A DNA stretch of 64,000 nt from Streptomyces amritsarensis (GTDB taxonomy: Bacteria; Actinomycetota; Actinomycetes; Streptomycetales; Streptomycetaceae): the NCBI RefSeq assembly GCF_001953875.1, contig NZ_MQUR01000013.1, positions 38,695 through 102,694 on the forward strand. The letters run 5' to 3'. The notes beneath the pieces were generated by a model. That model was not told the origin of the DNA. It saw nothing but the letters and a program-made list of their open reading frames with translations, and did no database searches. Made by a program: the position numbers and the translations under genes. Positions 51,147 to 59,821 of the stretch are shown piece after piece (the first letter of the stretch is position 1; the number at the start of each line of letters is the position of its first letter).

Positions 51147-52697
51147 CTACTGCGTGACCTCGTCGTGGCCCGTGTGGAGGCCGCCGCCACCGCCGCTGCC
51201 GCCGGGGGTCGGCGTCGACACGACCGGCTTCGACAGCGGGGCGAGGTCGTGGGCGTAGTGGCCGACCGCGTCCGCGATGATGTCGACGTTGATGTCGAGT
51301 GCCTTGTGGTCGATGTTGGTGATGTCGTCACCCTTGCCGTGGTAGTTCACGTCGTAGGCGACACCGGCCTGACCGCCGAACTTCGCGGCCTCCTCGGGCG
51401 TCTTGATGCCCTCGGCGCCGGTGAAGGTGCCGCCGGACGGGATGCCGACCTCGATGAACGGGCCGTAGTCCGAGCGGCCGGAGAAGTCCGTGCCCGCGTG
51501 CGGGATGTTCTTCGAGTCGAGGAAGTCGGTGATCCCCTTCTCCAGCTGGGCGGAGCCCTCCGGGCCGGGGCCCGCGCCGACGCCGTCGGAGTCGTCGCCG
51601 TCGTAGACGAAGTACGCGGCGTTCGGCGAGGCGATCATGTCGAAGTTCAGGTAGAGCTTGATCTGCTTCTTCTGCGCGTCCGTCAGACCGCCGACGTACG
51701 CCTCGGAGCCCAGCAGGCCGAACTCCTCCGCCGACCACCAGGCGAACTTGACCTTGTTCTTGACCTTCTTCTGCTCGCTCGCGAGGCGCTGGGCGACCTG
51801 GAGGATGCCCGCCGAGCCGGAGCCGTTGTCGTTGATGCCCGGGCCGGCCGCGACCGAGTCGAGGTGCGCGCCGAGGAAGACGGTGTTGTCCTCGTCGCCG
51901 CCCTTGGTCTCGGCGATGACGTTGAAGGTCTTGCGGTTCTCGCGCAGCTCCCGGATGTCGAGGGTGAGCTCGACGGGACCGGCGGCGGCCTCGGCGGCCA
52001 GCTTCTCGCCGTCCTGCTGGGTGATGCCGCCGGTCGGGACCTTGCCGACGGTCGGGTCGCCCAGGGTGCCGTTCAGGGCGCCCGCGGTGTTGTTGTAGAT
52101 GACGGCGCCGACCGCGCCGGCCGCGGCCGCGTTGGCCTGCTTGGCCGCGAAGGTGCAGCCGCCGCGCTTGACGAGGGCGATCTTGCCGGTGAAGGCGCCC
52201 GCGGCGAAGTCGCCCGGCTCGCAGCCGTTCGTCCCGTCCGCGTCGACCGGGGCGACGGCGACCTCGGCCGTCACGCCGCCCTCGGGGGTGCTCGTCGTGT
52301 ACGTCATCAGGTGCACCGGGATGTCGCGCCCGTTCGCACCGTTCACCGTCAGCTTCTCGGCGAGTGCCTCGACGTACACGAAGTCGAACTCGTTGCGGGT
52401 GACCGTGTAGCCGGCCGCCTTCATCACGGCCTCGACGTACTTGGCCGACTGCTCGTGGCCCTTGGAACCGGCCGCCCGGTTGCCGTTGTTGTAGTCGGCG
52501 ATCGACTGGAAGACCTTGAGGTGGTTGAAGGCTCCCTTGCCGGTCGCGTCCTTGACCAGCTTCCGGGCCAGAGCGTCGCCGCGGGCGGCGTCGCTCTGCG
52601 GGCTGGTGGCGCCGGCCGGTCCGGCGAGCAGCAGCGGTGAGGCGAGGGCCGCGGCTGCCAGGGCGGCGGTTGCTGCGGCTATACGGCGTGAGGGCAT
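51147..52697 (-). CDS. Secreted M28 family aminopeptidase with PA domain
   Basis: A 516-residue extracellular zinc aminopeptidase of the S. griseus aminopeptidase (M28) type. Signal peptide: basic MPSRRIAAATAALAAAALAS with a cleavage region near AGPAGATS. A protease-associated domain is inserted (CEPGDFAAGAFTGKIALVKRG, then GGCTFAAKQANAAAAGA). Zinc and catalytic residues: His in FLGAHLDSVAAG, Asp in GINDNGSGSAG, Glu pair in WWSAEEFGLLGSEAY, Asp in LNFDMIASPN, and a late His in YHGKGDD. The Gly-rich C terminus replaces the usual pro-convertase-like tail. ATG 52697 follows GGAAGGA. Its promoter region contains a 15-base palindrome. Confidence 0.93.
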   Translation of the reverse strand: MPSRRIAAATAALAAAALASPLLLAGPAGATSPQSDAARGDALARKLVKDATGKGAFNHLKVFQSIADYNNGNRAAGSKGHEQSAKYVEAVMKAAGYTVTRNEFDFVYVEALAEKLTVNGANGRDIPVHLMTYTTSTPEGGVTAEVAVAPVDADGTNGCEPGDFAAGAFTGKIALVKRGGCTFAAKQANAAAAGAVGAVIYNNTAGALNGTLGDPTVGKVPTGGITQQDGEKLAAEAAAGPVELTLDIRELRENRKTFNVIAETKGGDEDNTVFLGAHLDSVAAGPGINDNGSGSAGILQVAQRLASEQKKVKNKVKFAWWSAEEFGLLGSEAYVGGLTDAQKKQIKLYLNFDMIASPNAAYFVYDGDDSDGVGAGPGPEGSAQLEKGITDFLDSKNIPHAGTDFSGRSDYGPFIEVGIPSGGTFTGAEGIKTPEEAAKFGGQAGVAYDVNYHGKGDDITNIDHKALDINVDIIADAVGHYAHDLAPLSKPVVSTPTPGGSGGGGGLHTGHDEVTQ

Positions 52698-52847
52698 GAA
52701 GGTCCTTCCACGACAGAGGCGATCAGGGCAGGCGTAGCTGGGCACGACAAGGCGGAGCAGGCACAGCACGGCGGAACGCGACGGACCGCTCTTGCGGACG
52801 CGGTGCGCGTTGCGTGGGGGAACAGTGAGCGCACGTTAGACAGCAAG

Positions 52848-52862
52848 TGGCCATCATGGCCA
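52848..52862. promoter_or_regulatory. TGGCCATCATGGCCA palindrome upstream of the M28 gene
   Basis: Perfect 15-base palindrome 150 bases upstream of the aminopeptidase start, at the edge of an unusually AT-rich stretch (about 52863-52900) in this 250-base spacer. Possible operator; the regulator is unknown, though the adjacent ArsR-type gene is a candidate. Confidence 0.35.
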
Positions 52863-52947
52863 GAGTTTTCGCTGATTTCGGTTTATGAATTCCGTATATC
52901 GGTGACTCTGGGCCGGTCAAATCCGGCCATCCGCCCGCTGTTTGCTC

Positions 52948-54072
52948 CTAGCGGAGGACACCCTCCAGGAAGTCGGATCCGATACGCGCAACAGCGCCCA
53001 GATCCAACTGGTGCTGGGCATAACGGCCCTGCCTTCGCGTATGCATCAGACCGGCCCTTTTCAGGACGGCCAGGTGCCGCGACACCTCCGGCGCGGTGAT
53101 CCCGTGCACGTTCGCCAGTTCGCTCGTCGTGTACGGGGCCCGGGCCAGACTCCGGCACAGCATCATCCGCATCGGGTGCGCCAGCGCCTCCATCCGCCGC
53201 TGGAGCAGCTCCACCGAGCCCGGTCCGGAGGCCGGCCCGGGGGTGTCGAGCGGATAGTGGACCACCGGCCGCCACTGCGGTGCGTGCAGCACCAGCAGGT
53301 GCGGCCAGCCGAAGTCGGTCGGCACGAAGACGAGGCCGCTGCCTATTCGGGGGTCGGTGGCCGTGGTGGTCCCGTGGACCATCTTGTCGGCGGTGACGGT
53401 GGTGAGGCCCTCGTCGACGCTCAGGGCCGCCGAGACGTCCTTCAGCGCGGCCGGCAGGCCCTTGCGGCGCAGCAGCTCGGCCTTGTGCCGGGCGTCGGCG
53501 CTCTGCCCGGGCTCCACGCGCCGCCACGTCGCGGCGAAGAACGCCTCGTCGCAGTCCTCCAGGAGCCGCCTGAGCCACACCCGCACGGCCGCGGTGTCGT
53601 CCAGCAGCCGCACGGAGAAGTCCAGCTGCCGCGGGCCGCGGGCGGCGGCCGCCTCCAGCGCCCTGGCCCGGGCCGCCGCGTCCTTCAGCGGCGAGGGCCC
53701 GCCGCCCTCGTTGTAGAGCCCCAGCCGGCAGTGTTCCAGGGCGGCCCCCACGAACCGCTCGTCGTCCAGCCGGTCCACCACGTCGAGCTCCTCGGCCAGC
53801 GTCGCCGCCGGCCGCCCGGACCCGCCGGGGATCCCGGCGAAGGCCATGAAGATGTCGGAGAAGGAACTGCGCCACAGGAAGTCGGCCTCCAGCAGCCGGT
53901 CCGCGAGACACGGACCGAGCGAGGCGGAGGTGGCGGCGGTCCAGGCGGCGAGCCGCGGGTGGTGCGACGGCTGCGAGAGAGCGTGCAGGGCCATGCAGAG
54001 CTCCGCGAGGGGGGACGGCGCGAAGGTGATCCGCTCGTGGGGGAGCCCGGCGATGTCGATGGTGACGCTCAT
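52948..54072 (-). CDS. ArsR-type HTH regulator with DUF5937
   Basis: A 374-residue Streptomyces-type regulator. A large N-terminal DUF5937 domain (TIDIAGLPHERITFAPSPLAEL, FLWRSSFSDIFMAFAG, DFGWPHLLVLHAPQW) precedes a C-terminal winged HTH of ArsR type (MEALAHPMRMMLCRSLARAP, TTSELANVHGITAPEVSRHL, LKRAGLMHTRRQGRYAQHQL). No metal-binding Cys motif of classical ArsR proteins is present, so the signal is something else. ATG 54072. It is monocistronic, upstream of and in the same orientation as the M28 gene 250 bases further. Confidence 0.87.
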   Translation of the reverse strand: MSVTIDIAGLPHERITFAPSPLAELCMALHALSQPSHHPRLAAWTAATSASLGPCLADRLLEADFLWRSSFSDIFMAFAGIPGGSGRPAATLAEELDVVDRLDDERFVGAALEHCRLGLYNEGGGPSPLKDAAARARALEAAAARGPRQLDFSVRLLDDTAAVRVWLRRLLEDCDEAFFAATWRRVEPGQSADARHKAELLRRKGLPAALKDVSAALSVDEGLTTVTADKMVHGTTTATDPRIGSGLVFVPTDFGWPHLLVLHAPQWRPVVHYPLDTPGPASGPGSVELLQRRMEALAHPMRMMLCRSLARAPYTTSELANVHGITAPEVSRHLAVLKRAGLMHTRRQGRYAQHQLDLGAVARIGSDFLEGVLR

Positions 54073-54270
54073 CGGGCCATTCTGTCCGTTCCCGCACGTC
54101 GGGACGGCGGTTCCGGGCGCCCGGCGCCTGCCGTACGGGTGGCCGCGCGGGCCCCGCCACGGCCGCCGGACGAGTGATCGTCACCGCCCCGCGGCGGCCG
54201 CCGGCCGGGACGATTGACGCGGAACGTCAACCGTCGTGCGGGACGGGGCCGACCGGGTGAGGGTGTAGTC

Positions 54271-54480
54271 ATGACAGCGATCGAGCAGTACCTCATCGAC
54301 ACCTACCGCGCGTCCCAGCACGGGGACCCCATGCCCCCGCCGCCCGGCCGGGACGACGTCGCCGTCGTCCGCGCGGCCCGCTCCTACCAGCAGTTCCGGG
54401 CCGTCCTGGACGGCGGCGAGGCCCGCCGCCCCTGGCGCGCCGCCCTGCGCCGCATACTGACCCGCCCGCACCCGTGCTGA
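54271..54480 (+). CDS. Small hypothetical protein
   Basis: A 69-residue protein, MTAIEQYLIDTYRASQHGDP at its start, with a central Pro-rich loop (MPPPPGRDD), a helix (VAVVRAARSYQQFRAVLDGG) and a basic Arg-rich end. ATG 54271 is preceded by GTGAGGG. It resembles small conserved Streptomyces proteins of unknown role. Codon bias fits a real gene, but the evidence is limited to length and composition. Confidence 0.55.
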   Translation: MTAIEQYLIDTYRASQHGDPMPPPPGRDDVAVVRAARSYQQFRAVLDGGEARRPWRAALRRILTRPHPC

Positions 54481-54563
54481 ACCGTGCCCGGAAGTGACCG
54501 GTGGCCGCCGGAGGTGACTGCCGGCCGGTGCCGGCGGACCGCCCGCCCCTGCCCGGCCCTGGA

Positions 54564-54764
54564 CTAGCCCTGTCCCGCCCGTGGCGCACCCTTGACCGAC
54601 TGGAGGAAGGCCGTCCACGCGGCGGGGGAGACGGTGAGGTGGTCCTTGCCGGGGTCGGCGCTGCCGGCCACCTTCACGGCCGCCCCCGGGGTGGCCGTCG
54701 CGACGTGCACACAGGCTTCACCGGTGCCGCAGTAGGACGATTTCTGCCAGCTGAGCACGGACAT
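54564..54764 (-). CDS. DUF397 domain protein, second cluster
   Basis: A 66-residue DUF397 protein, MSVLSWQKSSYCGTGEACVH at its start, then VAGSADPGKDHLTVSPAAWTAFLQ. Its WQKSSYC...ACVHVA core matches the family closely. It lies 13 bases downstream of the XRE/DUF5753 regulator on the same strand and is probably translated from the same message. Shorter than the copy at 4727-4972 and lacking that protein's N-terminal extension. Confidence 0.88.
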   Translation of the reverse strand: MSVLSWQKSSYCGTGEACVHVATATPGAAVKVAGSADPGKDHLTVSPAAWTAFLQSVKGAPRAGQG

Positions 54765-54777
54765 GGAGGTGTTCCCT

Positions 54778-55629
54778 TCACAGGGTGCGCAGGATGCTGT
54801 GGATGAACTGGCTGCTCTCCTCGCGGCCGAGGGCCATGGTCTCCATGTGGTCGAGGAGGAGCCGGTAGCCGTCCAGCCGGGCCTCGGCGTCCACCAGTGC
54901 CGGACCGTGTGACTGGTCGAGGTGGACCGTGTCGAGCTGCGGCACAGGACCGTGGGCGTAATAGATCGACTGGCCGGCGCCGGGGAACGATCCCGCGTCG
55001 AAGGGGATCACCAGGATCCGGACTTGGCTTCGTTGCCCCATCTCCATGAGGTGGGCGAGCTGCCCCTTCACGACGGCACGTCCGCCGAACTGCATCCGCA
55101 GGGCCGCTTCGTGGATGATCGCGGTATACGGGATGGGGTCGCTCCGGTAGAGCACGTCCTGTCGCTTGATCCGGTGGGACACCCGGTGTTCGACCTCGGG
55201 TGGGGTCAGCTCCGGAACCACCTGCCGGAAGACTTCCCGCGCATGGTCCGCGGTCTGCAAGAGGCCTGGGACGTGAGCGGTGCAGGCGGCGCGCAGCGTC
55301 AGCGCATGGTGTTCAAGTTCGGCCAGGTCGAGGAGGCTGGGCGGAAGGACCTCCCGGTACTGGTCCCACCAGCCGTTCGTGCGGTCGGCGGCCATCGCGG
55401 CGAGTGCGTCGACGAGTTGTGGGTCGCAGACGGAGTAGACCCGGGCCATCGCACGGACGCGGTCGGGGCTCACTCCGAACCTGGCGCTTTCCACATTGCT
55501 CAGCTGGCCCGAGCTCGTGCCGATCGCAGTCGCGGCCTCGGCGGCGGTCATACCGGCCCGCTCGCGGAGTTTGCGCAGTTCGGCGCCGAGCCGGGCGCGA
55601 CGGGCCGTGGCTACGGGGCGGGTGACCAT
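54778..55629 (-). CDS. XRE-type HTH regulator with DUF5753, second cluster
   Basis: A 283-residue regulator homologous in layout to the one at 5941-6801. HTH: LGAELRKLRERAGMTAAEAATAIG, here cited as RKLRERAGMTAAEAA with SSGQLSNVESARFG as recognition region. The DUF5753 domain has TAHVPGLLQTADHARE, RIKRQDVLYR, IIHEAALRMQFGG and VRILVIPFDAG. ATG 55629 is chosen because GAGGAG lies five bases upstream; the GTG at 55635 overlaps that site. A palindrome, CAAAGAATCTTTG (55684-55696), lies 54 bases upstream. It is divergent from the frameshifted ATPase gene. Confidence 0.88.
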   Translation of the reverse strand: MVTRPVATARRARLGAELRKLRERAGMTAAEAATAIGTSSGQLSNVESARFGVSPDRVRAMARVYSVCDPQLVDALAAMAADRTNGWWDQYREVLPPSLLDLAELEHHALTLRAACTAHVPGLLQTADHAREVFRQVVPELTPPEVEHRVSHRIKRQDVLYRSDPIPYTAIIHEAALRMQFGGRAVVKGQLAHLMEMGQRSQVRILVIPFDAGSFPGAGQSIYYAHGPVPQLDTVHLDQSHGPALVDAEARLDGYRLLLDHMETMALGREESSQFIHSILRTL

Positions 55630-55683
55630 GTTCACTCCTCACTCACACGAGGGAATCGAGGCATCGAAGCCCTTGGATTCGCG

Positions 55684-55696
55684 CAAAGAATCTTTG
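55684..55696. promoter_or_regulatory. CAAAGAATCTTTG palindrome between divergent genes
   Basis: Six-base arms around one central base, in the 186-base spacer between the XRE regulator (minus) and the ATPase gene (plus). It is one of the few AT-rich spots there, in the position of a promoter-overlapping operator. Differs from the TGCACGTGCA motif of the first cluster. Confidence 0.45.
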
Positions 55697-55815
55697 GCGA
55701 CCTCTAGTCTGGGACGCAGGCCACCCCGCCCGGAAGTACCCCGCTCGACGGAGCGGCACGGTCACCGGGCAGCACGCGCAATGCCACCAACACCCCTCCG
55801 GGATCGGAGACTTCC

Positions 55816-56252
55816 ATGCCTGCCACCGTATCTCCGTCGTGGGCCTACAGCCTGCAACTCCCGCAAGATCCCCGCGCCCCCGGTCTCGCCCGCCAGACCC
55901 TGCGGTCCGTGCTCCGGACACACGCCATGAGCGCACTCGCGGAGACGGCCGAGCTGCTGGCCGGCGAGCTGCTGGCCAACGCCTACCTCTACTCCGACGG
56001 CCCCTACACACTCCGGCTCCGCGCCATGGGATCCACCCGGCTGCGCGTCAGCGTCTGGGACAGCAATCAGCACATCCCTGCGCCCTTCGGAGCGGATCCT
56101 TGCGCCGAGGCATCGCCGTCGGGCGCCGAGCGGGGCCGCGGGCTGTTCCCCGTACGGGCGTACGCCGCGAACTGGGGCGGCTACCCGCTCGGTGGAACGG
56201 GGCTGTACGGGGACGCCGGGGGAAGCTGCTGTGGGTCGAGGTCCGCGCCTGA
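55816..56252 (+). pseudogene. Anti-sigma-factor-like ATPase with C-terminal frameshift
   Basis: RsbW-like GHKL ATPase. The N box is AELLAGELLANAYLYSDG, and the segment VSVWDSN is the G1 region. The G2 region reads GAERGRGLFPVRAYAANWGG, with Pro where Leu or Val is usual. The expected C-terminal strand GKLLWVEVRA is present but in another frame: the shift falls at a run of five G (56218-56222), and one extra G would restore a protein of about 146 residues ending at TGA 56250-56252. As written, the frame runs to 56502, antisense into coaX. Either a true one-base deletion or a homopolymer sequencing error. It forms the second DUF397/XRE/ATPase trio. Confidence 0.7.
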
Positions 56253-56295
56253 CGGGACCGGGACCGTACCCCGTGGGGTACGGCCCCCGTCCCGG
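56253..56295. terminator. Convergent hairpin before coaX
   Basis: CCGTACCCC (56264-56272) pairs perfectly with GGGGTACGG (56275-56283), with partial further pairing outside, between the ATPase gene and the coaX stop. Confidence 0.7.
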
Positions 56296-56300
56296 CGGCG

Positions 56301-57110
56301 TCACTCGAAGTTCGGCGCGTTGCGCTGGTACACCAGCCGCAGACCGATCAGCGTCAGCCACGGCTCGTGGTCGTCGATCACCGACGACTCGCCCAGCACC
56401 ATCGGGGCCAGACCGCCGGTCGCGATGACCCGGACGTCGTCCGGATCGCCGTTCGGCCCGGCCAGCTCCTTGGCCATCCGGGCCACGACCCCGTCGACCT
56501 GACCCGCGAAACCGTAGATCACGCCCGACTGCATCGCCTCGACCGTGGACTTGCCGATCACGTGGCGCGGCCGGGCCAACTCGATCTTGCGCAGCTGGGC
56601 ACCCCGTACGCCGAGCGCCTCCATCGAGATCTCTATCCCCGGGGAGATCACCCCGCCCACGTACTCGCCCTTCGCGGACACCGCGTCGAAGGTCGTCGCC
56701 GTACCGAAGTCGACCACGATCGCCGGGCCCCCGTACAGCTCGACCGCCGCGACCGCGTTGATGATGCGGTCCGCGCCGACCTCCTTCGGGTTGTCCATGA
56801 GGATCGGCACACCCGTCTTGATGCCCGGCTCCACCAGCACCGCCGGCACGTCGCCGTAATAGCGCCGGGTGACCTCGCGCAGCTCGTGCAGGACCGACGG
56901 CACCGTCGAACAGATCGCGATGCCGTGGATCCCGTCGCCGAGCTCGCTGCCGAGCATCGGGTGCATGCCCATCAGGCCCTGCATCAGCACGGCCATCTCG
57001 TCGGCCGTGCGCCGCGGGTCGGTCGAGATGCGCCAGTGCTCGACGATCTCGTCACCGTCGAACAGGCCCATGACCGTGTGGGTGTTGCCTACGTCGATGG
57101 TGAGGAGCAC
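56301..57110 (-). CDS. coaX: Type III pantothenate kinase
   Basis: A 269-residue ASKHA-fold kinase that phosphorylates pantothenate, the first step of CoA synthesis, independent of feedback by CoA. Motifs: LLTIDVGNTHTVMGLFDGD (phosphate 1), GADRIINAVAA, VVDFGTATTFDAV (phosphate 2), and GGVISPGIEISMEAL. GTG 57110. It is the last gene of the DUF2520-panC-nadB-nadC-coaX operon, three bases after the nadC stop, so pantothenate made by PanC and its kinase are co-expressed. Confidence 0.95.
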   Translation of the reverse strand: MLLTIDVGNTHTVMGLFDGDEIVEHWRISTDPRRTADEMAVLMQGLMGMHPMLGSELGDGIHGIAICSTVPSVLHELREVTRRYYGDVPAVLVEPGIKTGVPILMDNPKEVGADRIINAVAAVELYGGPAIVVDFGTATTFDAVSAKGEYVGGVISPGIEISMEALGVRGAQLRKIELARPRHVIGKSTVEAMQSGVIYGFAGQVDGVVARMAKELAGPNGDPDDVRVIATGGLAPMVLGESSVIDDHEPWLTLIGLRLVYQRNAPNFE

Positions 57111-57113
57111 CGG

Positions 57114-58082
57114 TTACACCGCCTCGCGCAGATCGAGACCGATGTCCAGGATCGGCGAGGAGTGGGTCAGCCCGCCGACCGCCAGGTAGTCCACGCCGGT
57201 CTCCGCGTACGCCCGGGCGGTGTCCAGCGTCAGCCGGCCCGAGGACTCCAGCACCGCGCGGCCGGCCACCAGCGTGACGGCCTCCTCGGTCTCCGGGACG
57301 GTGAAGTTGTCCAGCAGGATCAGGTCGGCGCCCGCGTCCAGGACCTCGCGGACCTGGTGCATCGTGTCGACCTCGACCTCGATCGGGACCTCCGGGAACG
57401 CCTCGCGCACCGCGTTGAAGGCCTGCGCGACCCCGCCCGCGGCGACCACGTGGTTGTCCTTGACCAGCGCCGCGTCCGACAGGGACATGCGGTGGTTGAC
57501 GCCGCCGCCGCAGCGGACCGCGTACTTCTCCAGCGAGCGCAGCCCCGGCGTGGTCTTGCGGGTGTCGCGGACCCTGGCCTTCGTGCCCTCCAGGACGTCC
57601 GCCCAGCGGCGGGTGGCCGTCGCGATGCCCGAGAGCCGGCACAGGATGTTCAGCGCGCTGCGCTCGGCCGTCAGCAGGTCGCGGGTGCGGGCGCGGACCG
57701 ACAGCAGCACCTCGCCGGCCTTGACGGTGTCGCCGTCCTCCGCGTGCCGCTCCACCTCGAAGGCCTCCGTGCACACCACGGAGAACACCGCCTCGGCGAT
57801 GCGCAGGCCCGCCACGACACCGTCCTCGCGGGCGACGAAGTCGGCGACGGCCTCGGCGTCCTCGGGGACCGTGGCCACGGTGGTGACGTCCACGCCGCCG
57901 TCGAGGTCCTCGGAGAGCGCCATGTGGGCGATGTCCTCGACCTCGATCGGGTCCAGGCCCGCGTCCGCGAGCAGCTGGGCGAGCGCCGGGTCGAGGCCGC
58001 TCTCCTCGCCGTCGCCGCAGGCGCAGTCGTCACCGCAGCCGCCGTCGTTCTGGTCGATGAGGGGAAGTTCGGGGGTGCTCAC
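57114..58082 (-). CDS. nadC: Nicotinate-nucleotide diphosphorylase (carboxylating)
   Basis: A 322-residue quinolinate phosphoribosyltransferase. Core motifs: DIAHMALSEDLDGGVDVTT, LTAERSALNILCRLSGIATAT, VRDTRKTTPGLRSLEK, CGGGVNHRMSLSDAALVKDNH and DLILLDNFTVPE. The N terminus carries an extra Cys/Gly/Asp stretch (GGCGDDCACGDGEESG) before the enzyme fold. GTG 58082 (VSTPELPL) has GGAG eight bases upstream; GTG 58088 overlaps the nadB stop and is an alternative. It acts directly after NadB; NadA is not encoded in the window. Confidence 0.95.
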   Translation of the reverse strand: MSTPELPLIDQNDGGCGDDCACGDGEESGLDPALAQLLADAGLDPIEVEDIAHMALSEDLDGGVDVTTVATVPEDAEAVADFVAREDGVVAGLRIAEAVFSVVCTEAFEVERHAEDGDTVKAGEVLLSVRARTRDLLTAERSALNILCRLSGIATATRRWADVLEGTKARVRDTRKTTPGLRSLEKYAVRCGGGVNHRMSLSDAALVKDNHVVAAGGVAQAFNAVREAFPEVPIEVEVDTMHQVREVLDAGADLILLDNFTVPETEEAVTLVAGRAVLESSGRLTLDTARAYAETGVDYLAVGGLTHSSPILDIGLDLREAV

Positions 58083-58084
58083 GG

Positions 58085-59821
58085 TCACTGCTCCAGGCTC
58101 GGGTTGCTCAGGGGGTGCACGGACGGGAGGTCCGCGGAGTCGGTGGGTACGACGACCAGGGCCCGCTTCTCGGTGGCCGAGAGCCGGACCACGAGGTGGC
58201 GGCGCCACCGGGCATCGTCCCGGTCCGGGTGGTCCTCGCGCCAGTGGCAGCCGCGGGTCTCCTCACGCCGCCGCGCGGCGGCGACCAGGACCCGTGCCAC
58301 GCACAGCAGGTTGGTGGCCTCCCAGGTGTCCACACCCGGTTCGGCGGTCTTGCCGTGCGCCTCGAGATCGTTCAGGGCGGCGGCGTACAGCCCTTCCAGG
58401 GCGTCGGCCGCCGCTTCCAGCGAGGCCGCGGAGCGGAGCACGCCCGCGCCGTCCGTCATGATCCGCTGGATCTCGTAGCGGGCCCCGGCGGGCTGCAGCG
58501 GGCCGGTCGAGGGGACCGGTACGCCCGGGCCGCCCCCGCCGTGCTCCCGCGAGGTGATGTCCGCGGCGATCCGCTCGGCGAAGACCAGGCCCTCCAGCAG
58601 CGAGTTGGAGGCGAGCCGGTTCGCGCCGTGCACGCCCGTGCACGCGACCTCGCCGCAGGCGTACAGGCCGGGGACGGTCGTGCGGCCGTGCAGGTCGGTC
58701 CGTACGCCGCCGGAGGCGTAGTGCGCGGCGGGCGCCACCGGGATCGGCTCCGTCACCGGGTCGATGCCGTGCGAGCGGCAGGCGGCCAGGATCGTCGGGA
58801 AGCGCTGCTCCCACATCCGCGCGCCGAAGTGCCGGGCGTCCAGGTACATGTGCTGCGCGCCCTGCTCCTGCATGCGGCGCATGATGCCCTTGGCGACGAT
58901 GTCGCGCGGGGCCAGCTCGGCGAGCTCGTGCTGGCCGACCATGAAGCGCACGCCGTCCGCGTCGACGAGGTACGCGCCCTCGCCCCGCACCGCCTCCGAC
59001 ACCAGCGGCTGCTGCCCCTCGGCGTCCGGCCCCAGGAACAGCACCGTCGGGTGGAACTGCACGAACTCCAGGTCGGAGACCTCGGCCCCGGCGCGCAGCG
59101 CCAGCGCCACTCCGTCGCCGGTGGACACCGACGGGTTCGTCGTGGCGGAGAAGACCTGGCCCATGCCGCCGGTCGCGAGGATCACGGCGGGCGCGTGGAC
59201 GGCGCCGACGCCGTCGTGCTGGCCCTCGCCCATGACGTGCAGGGTGACCCCGGCGGTACGGCCCTGCGCGTCCTGGAGGAGGTCGAGGACGAGGGCGTTC
59301 TCCACGGTCTCTATGCCCGCGGCGTGCACGGCCTCGACCAGCGCCCGCGAGATCTCGGCGCCGGTGGCGTCGCCGCCCGCGTGCGCGATCCGCCGGCGGT
59401 GGTGGCCGCCCTCCCGGGTCAGCTCGATCTCCCCGGTCTCGGCGGAGGTGTCGAAGACCGCGCCGGTGTCGATCAGCCGCCGCACCGCGTCCGGGCCCTC
59501 GGTGACGAGCAGCCGTACGGCCTCCTCGTCGCACAGGCCGGCGCCCGCGACCAGGGTGTCGTCGAGGTGCTGCTCGGGGCTGTCGCCCTCGCCGAGGGCC
59601 GCGGCGATACCGCCCTGCGCCCAGCGGGTGGAGCCGTCGTCGAGCCGGGCCTTGGTGACCACGACGGTACGGCGGCCCGCGGCCGCGCAGCGCAGCGCGG
59701 CGGTCAGACCCGCCACACCGGAGCCGACGACCACGACGTCGGCGTCGAGGGACCAGCCGGGCGCCGGCGCGTGCAGCCGTATGCCGGTGCTGCCGGCCGG
59801 GCCTCTGCCAGGGGTGCTCAC
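58085..59821 (-). CDS. nadB: L-aspartate oxidase
   Basis: A 578-residue FAD-dependent oxidase that converts aspartate to iminoaspartate for quinolinate synthesis. FAD motif [20 protein letters not shown]; family motifs [50 protein letters not shown] and [15 protein letters not shown] plus [21 protein letters not shown]. The C-terminal helical domain is complete. GTG 59821 overlaps the panC stop by four bases (GTGA), giving coupled translation. Confidence 0.96.
   Translation of the reverse strand: MSTPGRGPAGSTGIRLHAPAPGWSLDADVVVVGSGVAGLTAALRCAAAGRRTVVVTKARLDDGSTRWAQGGIAAALGEGDSPEQHLDDTLVAGAGLCDEEAVRLLVTEGPDAVRRLIDTGAVFDTSAETGEIELTREGGHHRRRIAHAGGDATGAEISRALVEAVHAAGIETVENALVLDLLQDAQGRTAGVTLHVMGEGQHDGVGAVHAPAVILATGGMGQVFSATTNPSVSTGDGVALALRAGAEVSDLEFVQFHPTVLFLGPDAEGQQPLVSEAVRGEGAYLVDADGVRFMVGQHELAELAPRDIVAKGIMRRMQEQGAQHMYLDARHFGARMWEQRFPTILAACRSHGIDPVTEPIPVAPAAHYASGGVRTDLHGRTTVPGLYACGEVACTGVHGANRLASNSLLEGLVFAERIAADITSREHGGGGPGVPVPSTGPLQPAGARYEIQRIMTDGAGVLRSAASLEAAADALEGLYAAALNDLEAHGKTAEPGVDTWEATNLLCVARVLVAAARRREETRGCHWREDHPDRDDARWRRHLVVRLSATEKRALVVVPTDSADLPSVHPLSNPSLEQ

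Noticed and set aside
56253..56502. C-terminal extension of the ATPase frame
   Set aside because: Lies antisense to coaX and across a terminator hairpin; explained by a frameshift at 56218-56222.
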